Assembly (NCBI RefSeq): GCF_900099965.1
Contig: NZ_FNDJ01000005.1
Location: 397,615-461,614, forward strand
Direction of reading: 5' to 3'
From: Nonomuraea jiangxiensis
GTDB lineage: Bacteria; Actinomycetota; Actinomycetes; Streptosporangiales; Streptosporangiaceae
Length of the DNA: 64,000 nucleotides
Shown here in pieces: positions 34,333 to 43,402 of the stretch; within the stretch, counting starts at the first letter, position 1; each line of letters opens with the position of its first letter. Position numbers and translations under genes: made by a program. Below the pieces are notes generated by a model. That model made no database searches, was not told where the DNA came from, and saw only the letters and a program-made list of their open reading frames with translations.

Positions 34333-35850
34333 TTGACTCGTCAGCATGCCATCGGTGACCTGCTGCGGCGCTCGGCCGCGCGCCACCCCGCCAAGACCGC
34401 CGTCGTCTACGGCAACCTCCGCCAGAGCTACGCCGATCTGGACCTGACGGTCAACCGCACGGCCAACGCGCTGGCGGCCCGGGGGGTGGGCAAGGGCGAC
34501 AGGTTCGCGGTGTTCAGCCACAACAACCACGCTTTCGTGGTGACGTACCTGGCGCTGGCGCGGCTGGGGGCGATCTCCGTGCCGATCAACTTCATGCTGG
34601 GGGCCGAGGAGGTCGCGTACGTGCTGGAGCACTCCGGCGCGACCGGCCTGCTGGCGGAGGAGGCGCTGCTGCCGGTCGCCGCGGCGGCGGCCGGACCCGC
34701 GGTGACGGTGCGCGGCGTGATCGGCGCCGCCGACGGGTGGGAGCCGTTCGCCGCGTGGGCGGCCTTCGACGACGCCTCCGAGCCCAGTGTGGAGATCGCC
34801 GACGACGACCCGATCCAGGTCATGTACACCAGCGGCACCGAGTCCCGCCCCAAGGGCGCCACACTGTCGAGCCGCAGCCTGATCTCCCAGTACGTCACGT
34901 GCCTGGTCGACGGCGAGATGCGGCACGAGGACGTCGAGGTGCACGCCCTGCCGCTCTATCACTGCGCGCAACTGCACTGCTTCCTGACGCCCGGCCTCTA
35001 CGTGGGCGCCACCAACATCATCCTGCCCGGCGCCGACCCGGGGACGATCCTGGCCACGATCGAGGGCGAGAGCGCCACGAAGCTGTTCTGCCCGCCCACC
35101 GTCTGGATCGGGCTGCTACGCCACCCGTCCTTCGACCGCCGGGACCTGTCGTCGCTGCGCAAGGGCTACTACGGCGCCTCGATCATGCCGGTGGAGGTGC
35201 TGAAGGAGATCGCCGCGCGGCTGCCGGACGTGCGCCTGTTCAACTTCTACGGCCAGACCGAGATGGCGCCCGTGGCCACGGTCCTCGGCCCGGACGAGCA
35301 GCTCACCCGGCTGGGCTCGGCCGGGCGGCCCGCGCTCAACGTCGAGACCCGGATCGTCGACGACGCGGACCGGCCGGTGCCGCCCGGCGTGGTCGGCGAG
35401 ATCGTGCACCGCAGCCCGCACGCCATGCTCGGCTACTGGAACGACCCGGCCACCACCGAGGAGGTCTTCCGAGGCGGCTGGTTCCACAGCGGTGACCTGG
35501 GCGTCATGGACGCCGACGGCTACCTGTCGGTCGTGGACAGGAAGAAGGACATGATCAAGTCGGGCGGCGAGAACGTGGCCGGCCGCGAGGTGGAGGAGGT
35601 CATCTACCGGCATCCGGCGGTCGCGGAGGCGGCGGTGTTCGGGGTGCCGGACCCCAAGTGGGTCGAGGCGGTGACGGCCGCGGTGGTGCTGCGGGACGGG
35701 GGCGAGGTGACCGCGGAGGAGCTGATCGCGTTCCTGCGGGAGCAGCTGGCCGCGTTCAAGACGCCCAAGCGGGTGGTGTTCGTGGATTCCCTGCCGAAGA
35801 ACGCCTCCGGCAAGGTGCTCAAACGCGAGCTGCGCCACAGGTTCGGCTGA
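34333..35850 (+). CDS. AMP-binding acyl-CoA synthetase
   Basis: 505 residues, ANL superfamily. ATP-binding loop MYTSGTESRPKGA, FYGQTEM motif, FHSGDLGVMDADGYLSVVDR hinge, and the C-terminal catalytic Lys in PKNASGKVLKREL are all intact. It should activate a carboxylic acid, probably a fatty acid, to its CoA thioester. The start is TTG at 34333 with GGAAGG upstream. It is on the same strand as the cyclase, 88 bp after it, but a common role is not evident. Confidence 0.9.
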   Translation: MTRQHAIGDLLRRSAARHPAKTAVVYGNLRQSYADLDLTVNRTANALAARGVGKGDRFAVFSHNNHAFVVTYLALARLGAISVPINFMLGAEEVAYVLEHSGATGLLAEEALLPVAAAAAGPAVTVRGVIGAADGWEPFAAWAAFDDASEPSVEIADDDPIQVMYTSGTESRPKGATLSSRSLISQYVTCLVDGEMRHEDVEVHALPLYHCAQLHCFLTPGLYVGATNIILPGADPGTILATIEGESATKLFCPPTVWIGLLRHPSFDRRDLSSLRKGYYGASIMPVEVLKEIAARLPDVRLFNFYGQTEMAPVATVLGPDEQLTRLGSAGRPALNVETRIVDDADRPVPPGVVGEIVHRSPHAMLGYWNDPATTEEVFRGGWFHSGDLGVMDADGYLSVVDRKKDMIKSGGENVAGREVEEVIYRHPAVAEAAVFGVPDPKWVEAVTAAVVLRDGGEVTAEELIAFLREQLAAFKTPKRVVFVDSLPKNASGKVLKRELRHRFG

Positions 35851-35874
35851 AGCGGCGGTCACCGGGCCGGCCCC

Positions 35875-37158
35875 TCAGGCTTCGCCGGGGCTTTCGAGGG
35901 CCGCCAGGCGGCGGCGCAGGTGGGCGCGTTCGGGCTCGGTGCCCGCCAGGGCGAGCGCCTGCCGGTAGGCCGCGGCGGCCTCGGCCCGCCGGCCGAGCCG
36001 TTCCAGCAGGTCGGCGCGGGCCGTCGCGTACGGGGTGTAGGCCCGCAGCCGCGGCTCGGCCGCCAGCGCGTCGAGGAGGGCCAGGCCCGCCGCGGGGCCG
36101 TCGCGCAGCGCCACCGCCGCCGCCCGGTTCACTTCGACGATCGGGGAGGGCGTGAGCGCGAGCAGCACGTCGTAGAGCGCCACGATCTGCGGCCAGTCGG
36201 TCGTGGCGACGTCGGCGGCCTCGTCGTGCAGCGCGGCGATCGCGGCCTGCACGCCGTAGGGGCCGGGAGGGCCGCCGGTCAGCGCGGCGGGCACCAGGGC
36301 GAGCCCCTCCTCGATCATCGCGCGGTCCCAGCGGCCCCGGTCCTGCTCGTCCAGCAGGACGAGCTCGCCGCCGGTCCCGGTGCGGGCCGCGCGCCGGGCG
36401 TGGATCAGCAGCATCAGCGCGAGCAGGCCCGCTACCTCGCGCTCGGCGGGCAGCAGGCGGCGCAGGATCCGCGCCAGCCGGATGGCCTCCTCCGCGAGGT
36501 CGAGCCGCTGCAGGTCCGGGCCCGCGCTGGCCGCGTACCCCTCGGTGAAGATCGAGTAGACGACCTGGAGCACGCCCGGCAGGCGTTCCGGCAGCTCGTC
36601 GGGGCCGGGCACGCGGAACGGGATGCGGGCCTGGCTGATCTTCTTCTTGGCCCGTACGATCCGCTTGGCGACGGTCGCCGGCGGCACCAGGAAGGCCCGC
36701 GCGACCTCGGGCGTGGTGAGCCCGCCGAGGCAGCGCAGCATCAGCGCCCCGCGGTCCTCGGCGGACAGGGCCGGGTGGGAACAGGTGAAGAACAACCGCA
36801 GCCGCTCGTCGGGCAGGCCGTCGCCGGCCTCGGCGGGCGGGACGGGTTCCGCCCGGTCGGCCTCCACCTGCAGGATGGCCAGCCGGGCGGCGTACGCCTT
36901 GTCCCGCCGCAGCCGGTCGACGGCCCGGCGGCGTGCCGTCGTCATCAGCCACCCGCCGGGGTTGGGCGGCACGCCGTCGACCGGCCAGCGCACCAGCGCC
37001 GCCTCGACGGCCTCCGAGGCCACCTCCTCGGCCAGGTCGAGATCGCCGAAGCGGCGGACGAGGGCCGCGAGCAGCCGGCCGTGTTCCTCCCGGAAGATCG
37101 CCTCCACCGACGCCCGCGCACCTGTCTCGGCGGGCCGGTCCGCACGCGGATCCCTCAT
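35875..37158 (-). CDS. ECF sigma factor with C-terminal DUF6596/TPR-like domain (ECF42 type)
   Basis: 427 residues. Residues about 15-85 are sigma region 2 (FREEHGRLLAALVRRFGDL), about 120-175 region 4 (LTTPEVARAFLVPPATVAKR). The long C-terminal half (SIFTEGYAASAGPDLQRLDL, then TPYATARADLLERLGRR) is the DUF6596 plus TPR-like part specific to ECF42. ECF42 sigma factors lack a classical anti-sigma factor and are encoded beside DGPF proteins, as here. Confidence 0.92.
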   Translation of the reverse strand: MRDPRADRPAETGARASVEAIFREEHGRLLAALVRRFGDLDLAEEVASEAVEAALVRWPVDGVPPNPGGWLMTTARRRAVDRLRRDKAYAARLAILQVEADRAEPVPPAEAGDGLPDERLRLFFTCSHPALSAEDRGALMLRCLGGLTTPEVARAFLVPPATVAKRIVRAKKKISQARIPFRVPGPDELPERLPGVLQVVYSIFTEGYAASAGPDLQRLDLAEEAIRLARILRRLLPAEREVAGLLALMLLIHARRAARTGTGGELVLLDEQDRGRWDRAMIEEGLALVPAALTGGPPGPYGVQAAIAALHDEAADVATTDWPQIVALYDVLLALTPSPIVEVNRAAAVALRDGPAAGLALLDALAAEPRLRAYTPYATARADLLERLGRRAEAAAAYRQALALAGTEPERAHLRRRLAALESPGEA

Positions 37159-37170
37159 GTGTCGCCCGGC

Positions 37171-37518
37171 CTAGAACTCGGCGACCGGGCGGACCACGAT
37201 CGAACCGCCGGCGTGCGCGCCCGGGCAGCGGGCCGCCCAGTCGAGCGCGACGTCGAGGTCGGGGACGTCGATGACGTAGTAACCGCCGAGGATCTCCCGG
37301 GTCTCGGCGAACGGCCCGTCCGTCACGGTCCGCTCACCGCCCGGCCCGACCCGCACGGTCGTGGCCGTGGTCAGGTCCGCCAGCGAGTGCCCGGCGACGA
37401 AGATCCCCGCCTCCTGGACGGCCTTGTCGTAGGCCATCCAGTCCTCCACCTCGCACCCGTCGGACGTCGGGGCGTCGCTCTGCGTGGCGGCCGTGTGGAT
37501 GAGCAGCATGTACTTCAT
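37171..37518 (-). CDS. YCII-related DGPF-domain protein
   Basis: 115 residues with the defining DGPF motif in TVTDGPFAETREILGGYYVI and the start MKYMLLIHTAA. These dimeric alpha-beta barrels accompany ECF42 sigma factors; they appear to belong to the regulon or the sensing step, and their reaction is unknown. The gene is 12 bp upstream of the sigma gene on the same strand. Confidence 0.92.
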   Translation of the reverse strand: MKYMLLIHTAATQSDAPTSDGCEVEDWMAYDKAVQEAGIFVAGHSLADLTTATTVRVGPGGERTVTDGPFAETREILGGYYVIDVPDLDVALDWAARCPGAHAGGSIVVRPVAEF

Positions 37519-37637
37519 GGTCAGGGTCCTTTCCGCGTGACTGTGACCGTGCGGCCGGACGCGACCGGGTCACCTTACGGGATGACCACGAACGGGACGC
37601 GCCCCGATGGACATCGCCCGGGCACGAACTTTCCGCT

Positions 37638-39248
37638 CTAGGCTCCGTGCTTGCCCAGCAGGTCGGCGGCGATGCGGCGGACCACCACGCGCTGGATCTT
37701 CCCGGTGGCCGTCTTGGGCAGCTCGTCCAGGATCAGCACCTCGCGCGGGCGCTTGAACGCGGCCAGGCCGTCCCGGCAGAAGGCGACGAGTTCGGCGGCG
37801 TCCACCGTACGGCCAGGGGCGGAGACCACGCACGCCACCGGCTTCTCCAGTCCCTCGCTGTCGATGTAGGCCACGACGGCGCACTCGCCGACCGAGACGT
37901 GCTGCAGCAGCCTGCCCTCGACCTCCATCGGCGACACCCAGATGCCGCCCGCCTTGATCATGTCGTTGGAGCGGCCCAGGCACTGGTAGAAGCCGTCCTC
38001 GCCGCGGATGTAGGTGTCGCCGGTGCGCAGCCACTCGCCCTGGAACACCTGGCGGGTGGTGGCCGTACGGCACCAGTAGCCGGTGGCCACGGAGTCGCCG
38101 CGGACGTACAGGTGGCCGGGCTCGCCGTCCTTGACGGGGGCGCCGAAGTCGTCGAGCAGCTTGGCCTCGTAGCCCGGCACGACGGTTCCCGAGCTGCCGG
38201 GCCGCACCCGGCCTGGGCGGTTGGAGATGAAGATGTGCAGCGCCTCGGTGGAGCCGAGGCCGTCGAGGATGTCGGTGCCGAAGCGGCCGGTGAAGCGGCG
38301 GTAGATCTCGGCGGGCAGGGCCTCGCCCGCGGAGACGGCCAGGCGTACCGACTGGAAGGAGGTGCCGGGGGCGTCGGTGGCGAGGAGCGCGGCGAAGAAC
38401 GTGGGGCCCGCGAAGAACAGCGTCGGCCGGTGCTCGGCCACGCTCGCCAGCACTCCCGCGGGCGTGGGGCGGGCCGGGTCGAGGATGGCGGTGGCGCCGG
38501 CGGCCAGCGGGAAGAACAGGGAGTTGCCGATGCCGTAGGCGAAGAACAGCCTGGCCACGGAGAGGCAGCGGTCCTTCGGGCGGATGCCCAGCACCTGGCG
38601 GCCGTAGGTCTCGTAGACGTCCCGGATGGCGCCGTGGCGGTGCATCGCGGCCTTCGGGGCGCCGGTGGTGCCCGAGGTGTAGAGCCACAGGGCGGCCGAA
38701 TCGCGCCAGGTGTCGTACGCGGGGGCGGCCTGCGGGCCGGTCGGGAGCAGGTCGGCCCAGCGGCAGGTGGTGACCTCGGCGGTCAGGCTCCGCGCGGCTC
38801 CAGCTGGGTCGGCCGGGCCCGCCGGCGGACGGCCGTCGGCGTCCGTGAGCACGAGCACCGCCACGTCGGGGGCGTCGAGAAGCGCCTCCCGCACGGTCGG
38901 CTCGAACTCGGGCGTGGCCACGACGACCCGCGCCCGCGAGTCCCGGATCAACGTCCCCAGCTCGGCGTCGGTGTACATGGTGGACACCGGCACGGCCACC
39001 GCGCCCATCCGCATGACGGCCAGCACGGTGATCACCGTCTCGGGCCGGTCCGACATGACCAGCAGCACCCGCTCCTCGGGCCTGACGCCCAGCGTTCGTA
39101 ACCCGGTGGCCAGCGCGGCGACCTGCGCGGCGAGCTCCGCGTACGTGACCGTGCCCGCGGGGCCCGTGAGCGCGACGTGGTCCCCTCGCCCTGCTTCGAC
39201 CTGCCGGTCCACGAGATAGACGCTGGCGTTGAACGACTCGGACGTCAT
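37638..39248 (-). CDS. benzoate-CoA ligase family acyl-CoA synthetase
   Basis: 536 residues, ANL superfamily. ATP loop LYTSGTTGAPKAAMHRHG, the benzoate-CoA-ligase-like LFFAYGIGNSLFFPLAAGAT, LGSTEALHIFISNRPG, RTGDTYIRGEDGFYQCLGR and the catalytic Lys in PKTATGKIQRVVVR are complete. It probably activates benzoate or a related aromatic acid. ATG 39248 starts the match; a TTGACG box lies upstream (about 39307-39312). No downstream aromatic-degradation genes are nearby. Confidence 0.88.
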   Translation of the reverse strand: MTSESFNASVYLVDRQVEAGRGDHVALTGPAGTVTYAELAAQVAALATGLRTLGVRPEERVLLVMSDRPETVITVLAVMRMGAVAVPVSTMYTDAELGTLIRDSRARVVVATPEFEPTVREALLDAPDVAVLVLTDADGRPPAGPADPAGAARSLTAEVTTCRWADLLPTGPQAAPAYDTWRDSAALWLYTSGTTGAPKAAMHRHGAIRDVYETYGRQVLGIRPKDRCLSVARLFFAYGIGNSLFFPLAAGATAILDPARPTPAGVLASVAEHRPTLFFAGPTFFAALLATDAPGTSFQSVRLAVSAGEALPAEIYRRFTGRFGTDILDGLGSTEALHIFISNRPGRVRPGSSGTVVPGYEAKLLDDFGAPVKDGEPGHLYVRGDSVATGYWCRTATTRQVFQGEWLRTGDTYIRGEDGFYQCLGRSNDMIKAGGIWVSPMEVEGRLLQHVSVGECAVVAYIDSEGLEKPVACVVSAPGRTVDAAELVAFCRDGLAAFKRPREVLILDELPKTATGKIQRVVVRRIAADLLGKHGA

Positions 39249-39348
39249 TGGCCGACCCCATCCGCAGGCGGACATTGTACGAAAATCTTCTACACAGGAA
39301 TGATGCTCCGTCAATGACTTGTAGCATTGCCAGGTCTCGCCGCCGGGA

Positions 39349-40167
39349 TCAACGTTCGGCGGGCCATGCGTGGAGGGCGAACGGGACCTGGCCGAGGATG
39401 TGCGCGATGGCCGCCGCCGGGGAGTCGATCATGTCGTGCGGCAGGGCGTTCACGGGCCACCAGGCTAGTTCTGAGCATTTGTCCGGTTCGGCGTTGTAGG
39501 GCTCGCCGGCCCAGGTTTCCGTGCGGAAGAAGAGGCCCAGGCGTTCCGGGGCGCGGTGCATGACGTGGACCAGGGTCAGGTCCGCCGGGTCGAGGGTCAC
39601 GCCCAGCTCCTCCTTGGCCTCCCGTACGGCCGCGTCGATCACCGGCTCCCCCTCCTCCAGGTGGCCGGAGGGCAGGTGCCACAGCCCGTCGCCGAAGCCG
39701 GTGCCGGTGCGCCTGCCGAGCAGCACTTCGCCACTCCCGGGGGCGCGGCGCAGCAGCAGGACGTGCACGTCGACGATGGGCCGGAACCGATCCGCCGCCG
39801 CCGGGGCGGGGGCGGGCCGGGGGTCGATGGATGGTGGGGACGGGCGGCGGTCGAGGGACTGGACCCATTTGACGGCCACGGCGGCCGCCTGGATCAGCTC
39901 GGCGCGCAACCGGTCAGGGTCCGACTCCGCGAACGCCTCCAGGACCTCCTCGGCCAGGATGTGGCGCCAGGTCAGGGTCCCGGTCCTGCCCGACTCGTCC
40001 GTCTCCTGCCGGGCCAGGTCCGCGTCGGCCACCCTGGCCGCGCCGCCCGTCCCGTCGGGCAGCACCTGCATGCCCCATCTCGCGTCCTGAGCCGCTCGCT
40101 CCGCCGCCACGTCAGCCAGGACTCTCGCCAGCGAGCCCGGTACGCCCGCATCCCCGTCATGTATCAC
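39349..40167 (-). CDS. NUDIX hydrolase fused to an N-terminal MazG-like helical domain
   Basis: 272 residues in two parts. Residues about 15-105 resemble all-alpha NTP pyrophosphatases: ERAAQDARWGMQVLPDG, then HILAEEVLEAFAES with the acidic metal-binding pattern. Residues about 128-265 are a NUDIX domain with an intact box (SGHLEEGEPVIDAAVREAKE then ELGV). Both parts act on nucleoside diphosphate or triphosphate-type substrates in their families, so a nucleotide clean-up role is plausible. The exact substrate is unknown. Confidence 0.85.
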   Translation of the reverse strand: MIHDGDAGVPGSLARVLADVAAERAAQDARWGMQVLPDGTGGAARVADADLARQETDESGRTGTLTWRHILAEEVLEAFAESDPDRLRAELIQAAAVAVKWVQSLDRRPSPPSIDPRPAPAPAAADRFRPIVDVHVLLLRRAPGSGEVLLGRRTGTGFGDGLWHLPSGHLEEGEPVIDAAVREAKEELGVTLDPADLTLVHVMHRAPERLGLFFRTETWAGEPYNAEPDKCSELAWWPVNALPHDMIDSPAAAIAHILGQVPFALHAWPAER

Positions 40168-40225
40168 CGTCCCAGTCTGGCGCAGGAACCCCGCAGGGCC
40201 GGACCCGCCGCACGCCTGGGATCGC

Positions 40226-40849
40226 TCAGCTTTCGAGGTAGCGCAGGATGGCCAGGGCGCGGCGGCTGTAGTCGCGGTCGCGCGGCAGGTCGAGCTTGTC
40301 CATGATGGCGTTGACGTGCTTCTCCACGGTGCTGAGCGACACGTGGAGGCGCTCGGCGATGGCGGCGTTGACCAGGCCCTGGGCGAGGTGGCGCAGCACC
40401 TCGGCCTCGCGCGGGCTCAGGCGGCTCAGCGGGTCGGCGTGCGTGGTGCGGGCCAGCAGCCGGCGCACCACCTCGGGGTCGAACGCGGTCCCGCCCGCGC
40501 GTACGCGTTCGAGCGAGTCGAGGAAGTCGGCCACCTCCGACACCCGGTCCTTGAGCAGGTAGCCGAGCCCCTGCGGGGACCCGGCCAGCAGCCGGGCCGC
40601 GTAGTGCTGCTCGACATATTGCGACAGGACGAGGACGCCGACCTCCGGGCGGCGTTCGCGGATCTCCAGCGCCGCCCGCAGCCCGTCGTCCTTGTGCGTG
40701 GGCGGCATGCGCACGTCGATCACGGCCACGTCGGGGCGGTGCTCATCGACGGCGGCCAGCAGCGCGGGCGCGTCGTGACCGGCGTCGTCGAGCAGCCGGG
40801 TGAGCCCTTCGCGCAGCAGGACGGAGTCGTCGGCGAGGATCACCCGCAC
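40226..40849 (-). CDS. NarL/LuxR-type response regulator with a shortened receiver
   Basis: 207 residues. The receiver has the acidic pair (ILADDSVLLREGL), phospho-Asp45 in VIDVRMPPTHKDD and the Lys in YLLKDR; the C-terminal HTH is LSPREAEVLRHLAQGL and STVEKHVNAIMDKL. Close relatives have the Asp near residue 52. About seven residues are missing after AGHD, where the second beta-strand should be, so folding or activity may be impaired. The start overlaps the 3' end of the histidine kinase gene by 10 bp. Confidence 0.87.
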   Translation of the reverse strand: MRVILADDSVLLREGLTRLLDDAGHDAPALLAAVDEHRPDVAVIDVRMPPTHKDDGLRAALEIRERRPEVGVLVLSQYVEQHYAARLLAGSPQGLGYLLKDRVSEVADFLDSLERVRAGGTAFDPEVVRRLLARTTHADPLSRLSPREAEVLRHLAQGLVNAAIAERLHVSLSTVEKHVNAIMDKLDLPRDRDYSRRALAILRYLES

Positions 40850-42015
40850 GGCGGCGCCTTGGGCAGCCTGGCGGTGATGCGGGTGGGGCCGCCGGGCGGA
40901 CTGTGCACGGTGAGCTCGCCGTCGAGCGCCAGGACGCGCCTGCCCAGCCCGGCCAGCCCGCCGCCCGCGGGGTCGGCGCCGCCCCTGCCGTCGTCCGAGA
41001 TCGTCACGCTCACCGTCCGTTCGTCCTCGCCCAGCACGACCAGGATGTCATGGGCGGCGGCGTGCTTGACCGCGTTGGTGATGGCCTCGCGGGCCACGAA
41101 GTACAGGGCGGTCTCGGTCTCCGGCAGGAGGCGGCCGGCCAGCCCGTAGTGCATCGTCACCGGCACGCCGGCGCGCTCGGCCACGCCGTCGAGCGCGGCG
41201 CGCAGCCCCAGTTCGTCGAGCGCGGTGGGGTAGATCCGCCAGGCGACGCTGCGCAGCTCGTCGAGGAGGCGGCGCGACTCGGTGTAGGCCTGGGCGACCA
41301 GGTCGGTGGCGGCGGCGGAGTCCCGGGCGTGACGGGCGCGGCCGAGCAGCATGGCCAGCGCGACGCCGCGCTGCTGGACGCCGTCGTGCAGGTCGCGCTC
41401 GATCCTGCGCCGCTCCTCGTCCACGGCCTTGACGATGCCGGAGCGGGTGGCGGTCAGCTCGGCGATCCTGCGGCGCATCCGCTCGCGGTCGCCGGGGCCG
41501 AGGAAGCGGATGGCCAGCCGGCGTTCCAGCCGGCCGACGGCCAGGATCATCAGGGTCAGCACCGCCAGCAGGACGATCCCGTTGGTCAGGCCGAGCATGC
41601 CGCTGCTGGTGACGATCTTCACGCCGGGCAGGGTGACGGGCACCGGCTCGGACTCGCCGCGCAGCATGACCCAGGGCCCGCCGAACAGCAGCAGCGCGGT
41701 GACGAACAGCACGGCCGCGCAGCCGTATCCGCTCAGCAGGCCGAGCGCGGCGCGGGCGGCGAGGTATCCGTAGCCGCCCCGGCCGGTCGTCTCGTGGTCG
41801 AACCACCTCGCCAGCCGGGCGCGCTCGGCGGCCATGAGCCGGGCCAGGCCGCGGGCCGCGACCGGTCGCGCGGCCGGGATCAGCGCCGCGGGCCAGGCCA
41901 CGGCCAGGAACGCCAGCTCGGCGAGGGCGAGGACCGTCCCCAGGAGCACCCCGGCCAGGACGCGCACGGCACCGCTCGAGGAGACCTTGTCATCCGGCCC
42001 GCCGTCGTACGTCAT
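40840..42015 (-). CDS. sensor histidine kinase (HisKA_3 / NarX type)
   Basis: 391 residues. Membrane segments lie at about 20-45, 95-125 and 155-175, with an extracytoplasmic loop between the second and third. The phospho-acceptor motif is RRRIERDLHDGVQQR and the ATPase part has EAITNAVKHAAAHD and VTISDDGRGGADP. It should sense an envelope signal and phosphorylate the adjacent regulator. ATG 42015 is 23 bp after the stop of the broken permease gene; the open frame runs further upstream only through that pseudogene. Confidence 0.87.
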   Translation of the reverse strand: MTYDGGPDDKVSSSGAVRVLAGVLLGTVLALAELAFLAVAWPAALIPAARPVAARGLARLMAAERARLARWFDHETTGRGGYGYLAARAALGLLSGYGCAAVLFVTALLLFGGPWVMLRGESEPVPVTLPGVKIVTSSGMLGLTNGIVLLAVLTLMILAVGRLERRLAIRFLGPGDRERMRRRIAELTATRSGIVKAVDEERRRIERDLHDGVQQRGVALAMLLGRARHARDSAAATDLVAQAYTESRRLLDELRSVAWRIYPTALDELGLRAALDGVAERAGVPVTMHYGLAGRLLPETETALYFVAREAITNAVKHAAAHDILVVLGEDERTVSVTISDDGRGGADPAGGGLAGLGRRVLALDGELTVHSPPGGPTRITARLPKAPPCG

Positions 42016-42038
42016 GCTGCCCGCCACGCCCGTGCAGT

Positions 42039-42402
42039 CTATGCGTCGCGGCGGCGCAGCACGGCGTGGCCGGCCGCCAGCCCGGCCGCGACCCAGGCGA
42101 GCAGCCAGGCCAGGCCCTCCCCCGCCGGGTACGGCATGGGCCCGCCGGTCAGGTTGTCCGTGCTGCCCATGAACGCCAGCCCGGCGAACATCGGCATCCG
42201 CAGCGAGAGATCCAGCGCGAGCCGGCTCCCGGTCATCAGCAGCATCAGCGCCGTCGCGCAGGGCGTCCGTGGCGGTGGCGCCGCCCAGGGTCAGCGCGGC
42301 CAGCACCATGAGCACCGTCGTGGCGGCCAGGCACCACCAGGTGGAGCGGACCGACCACAGCTTCACCCACTCGGCCCCGGCCGCCTGCCGCAACCCGCTC
42401 AT
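42039..42402 (-). pseudogene. ABC-2 type permease with internal deletion and frameshift
   Basis: The first 50 codons (SGLRQAAGAEWVKLWSVRST and AALTLGGATATDALRDG) are the N-terminus of an ABC-2 permease of the usual 250-280 residues. The end, in another frame (LALDLSLRMPMFAGLAFMGS through GLAAGHAVLRRRDA then stop), is its C-terminus. Only about 120 of the expected codons remain and the frames do not join (change near 42250), so the middle has been lost. The start overlaps the stop of the ATPase gene, as in intact operons. Confidence 0.82.
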
Positions 42403-43316
42403 GCGCCCGCCCGTCCCGTGGCGCCGTACTCGACGCTGTCCGCGGTCAGCTCATGGTAGGCCTGCTCCAGCGACGCCTCCCTGGTGCGCAGCCCGTGCAG
42501 CCGGATGCCCGCCTCGTGCGCCAGGTCCCCGACCCGCTCGACGGGGACGCCGGTGGCGGCGACCTCGTTCTCGCCGAGCCGTTCCGTCGCGATCCCGGCG
42601 GCGCGCAGGCAGGCGGCCAGCTCGCCCGCGTGCGGGGTGCGTACGAGCACGGTCGTGCCGGCGCTACCCGCGATGACCTGCGCCAGCGGCGCGTCCATGA
42701 TGAGCCGCCCCTTGCCGATCACCACCAGGTGGTCGGCGGTCAGCTGCATCTCGCTCATCAGGTGACTGGAGACGAACACGGTACGGCCCTCGCCGGCCAG
42801 CGACCGCATGAGCCCGCGTACCCACCGCACCCCGTCCGGGTCGAGCCCGTTGACGGGTTCGTCGAACATGACCACCTCGGGATCCCCCAGCAATGCCGAC
42901 GCGATCCCGAGCCGCTGGCTCATGCCCAGGGACAGCGCGCCCGCCCGGCGGCGGGCGGCCTCCGACATGCCGACCGTCTCCAGCACCTCCGCCACCCGCC
43001 GCCGCGGGATGCCGTTGCTGCGCGCCAGCGCCACCAGGTGGGCGCGCCCGCTGCGGCCCGGGTGCACGGCCCGCGCGTCGAGCAGCGCGCCGACCGTGCG
43101 CAGCGGGTTCCTGATCCGGTGGTACGGCACCCCGCCGATCGTGGCCGTGCCCGAGGTGGGCCGGTCGAGGCCGAGGATCAACCGCATCGTGGTGGATTTC
43201 CCGGCCCCGTTCGGCCCCAGGAACCCGGTCACCCTGCCCGGCTTCAGCTCCAGCGACAGGTCCTCCACCGCGAGCCGGTCGCCGTAGCGCTTGCTCAAAC
43301 CCTTGAGACTGATCAC
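42399..43316 (-). CDS. ABC transporter ATPase, partner of the broken permease
   Basis: 305 residues. Walker [15 protein letters not shown], signature LSLGMSQRLGIASALL, Walker B VVMFDEPVNGLDPDG, VFVSSHLMSEM. It belongs to the drug/lantibiotic-exporter ATPases that travel with ABC-2 permeases and two-component systems in actinomycetes. With the permease lost it may be non-functional or may serve another permease. Confidence 0.9.
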   Translation of the reverse strand: MISLKGLSKRYGDRLAVEDLSLELKPGRVTGFLGPNGAGKSTTMRLILGLDRPTSGTATIGGVPYHRIRNPLRTVGALLDARAVHPGRSGRAHLVALARSNGIPRRRVAEVLETVGMSEAARRRAGALSLGMSQRLGIASALLGDPEVVMFDEPVNGLDPDGVRWVRGLMRSLAGEGRTVFVSSHLMSEMQLTADHLVVIGKGRLIMDAPLAQVIAGSAGTTVLVRTPHAGELAACLRAAGIATERLGENEVAATGVPVERVGDLAHEAGIRLHGLRTREASLEQAYHELTADSVEYGATGRAGA

Positions 43317-43402
43317 GCCGCCCCACGGTAGGCGGGCCCGGCGCGAGCGGCCATGGGGGCGGGCCGCCGACCTCGATGGCGGGAAACCGTAAACGCGGCC
43401 GG

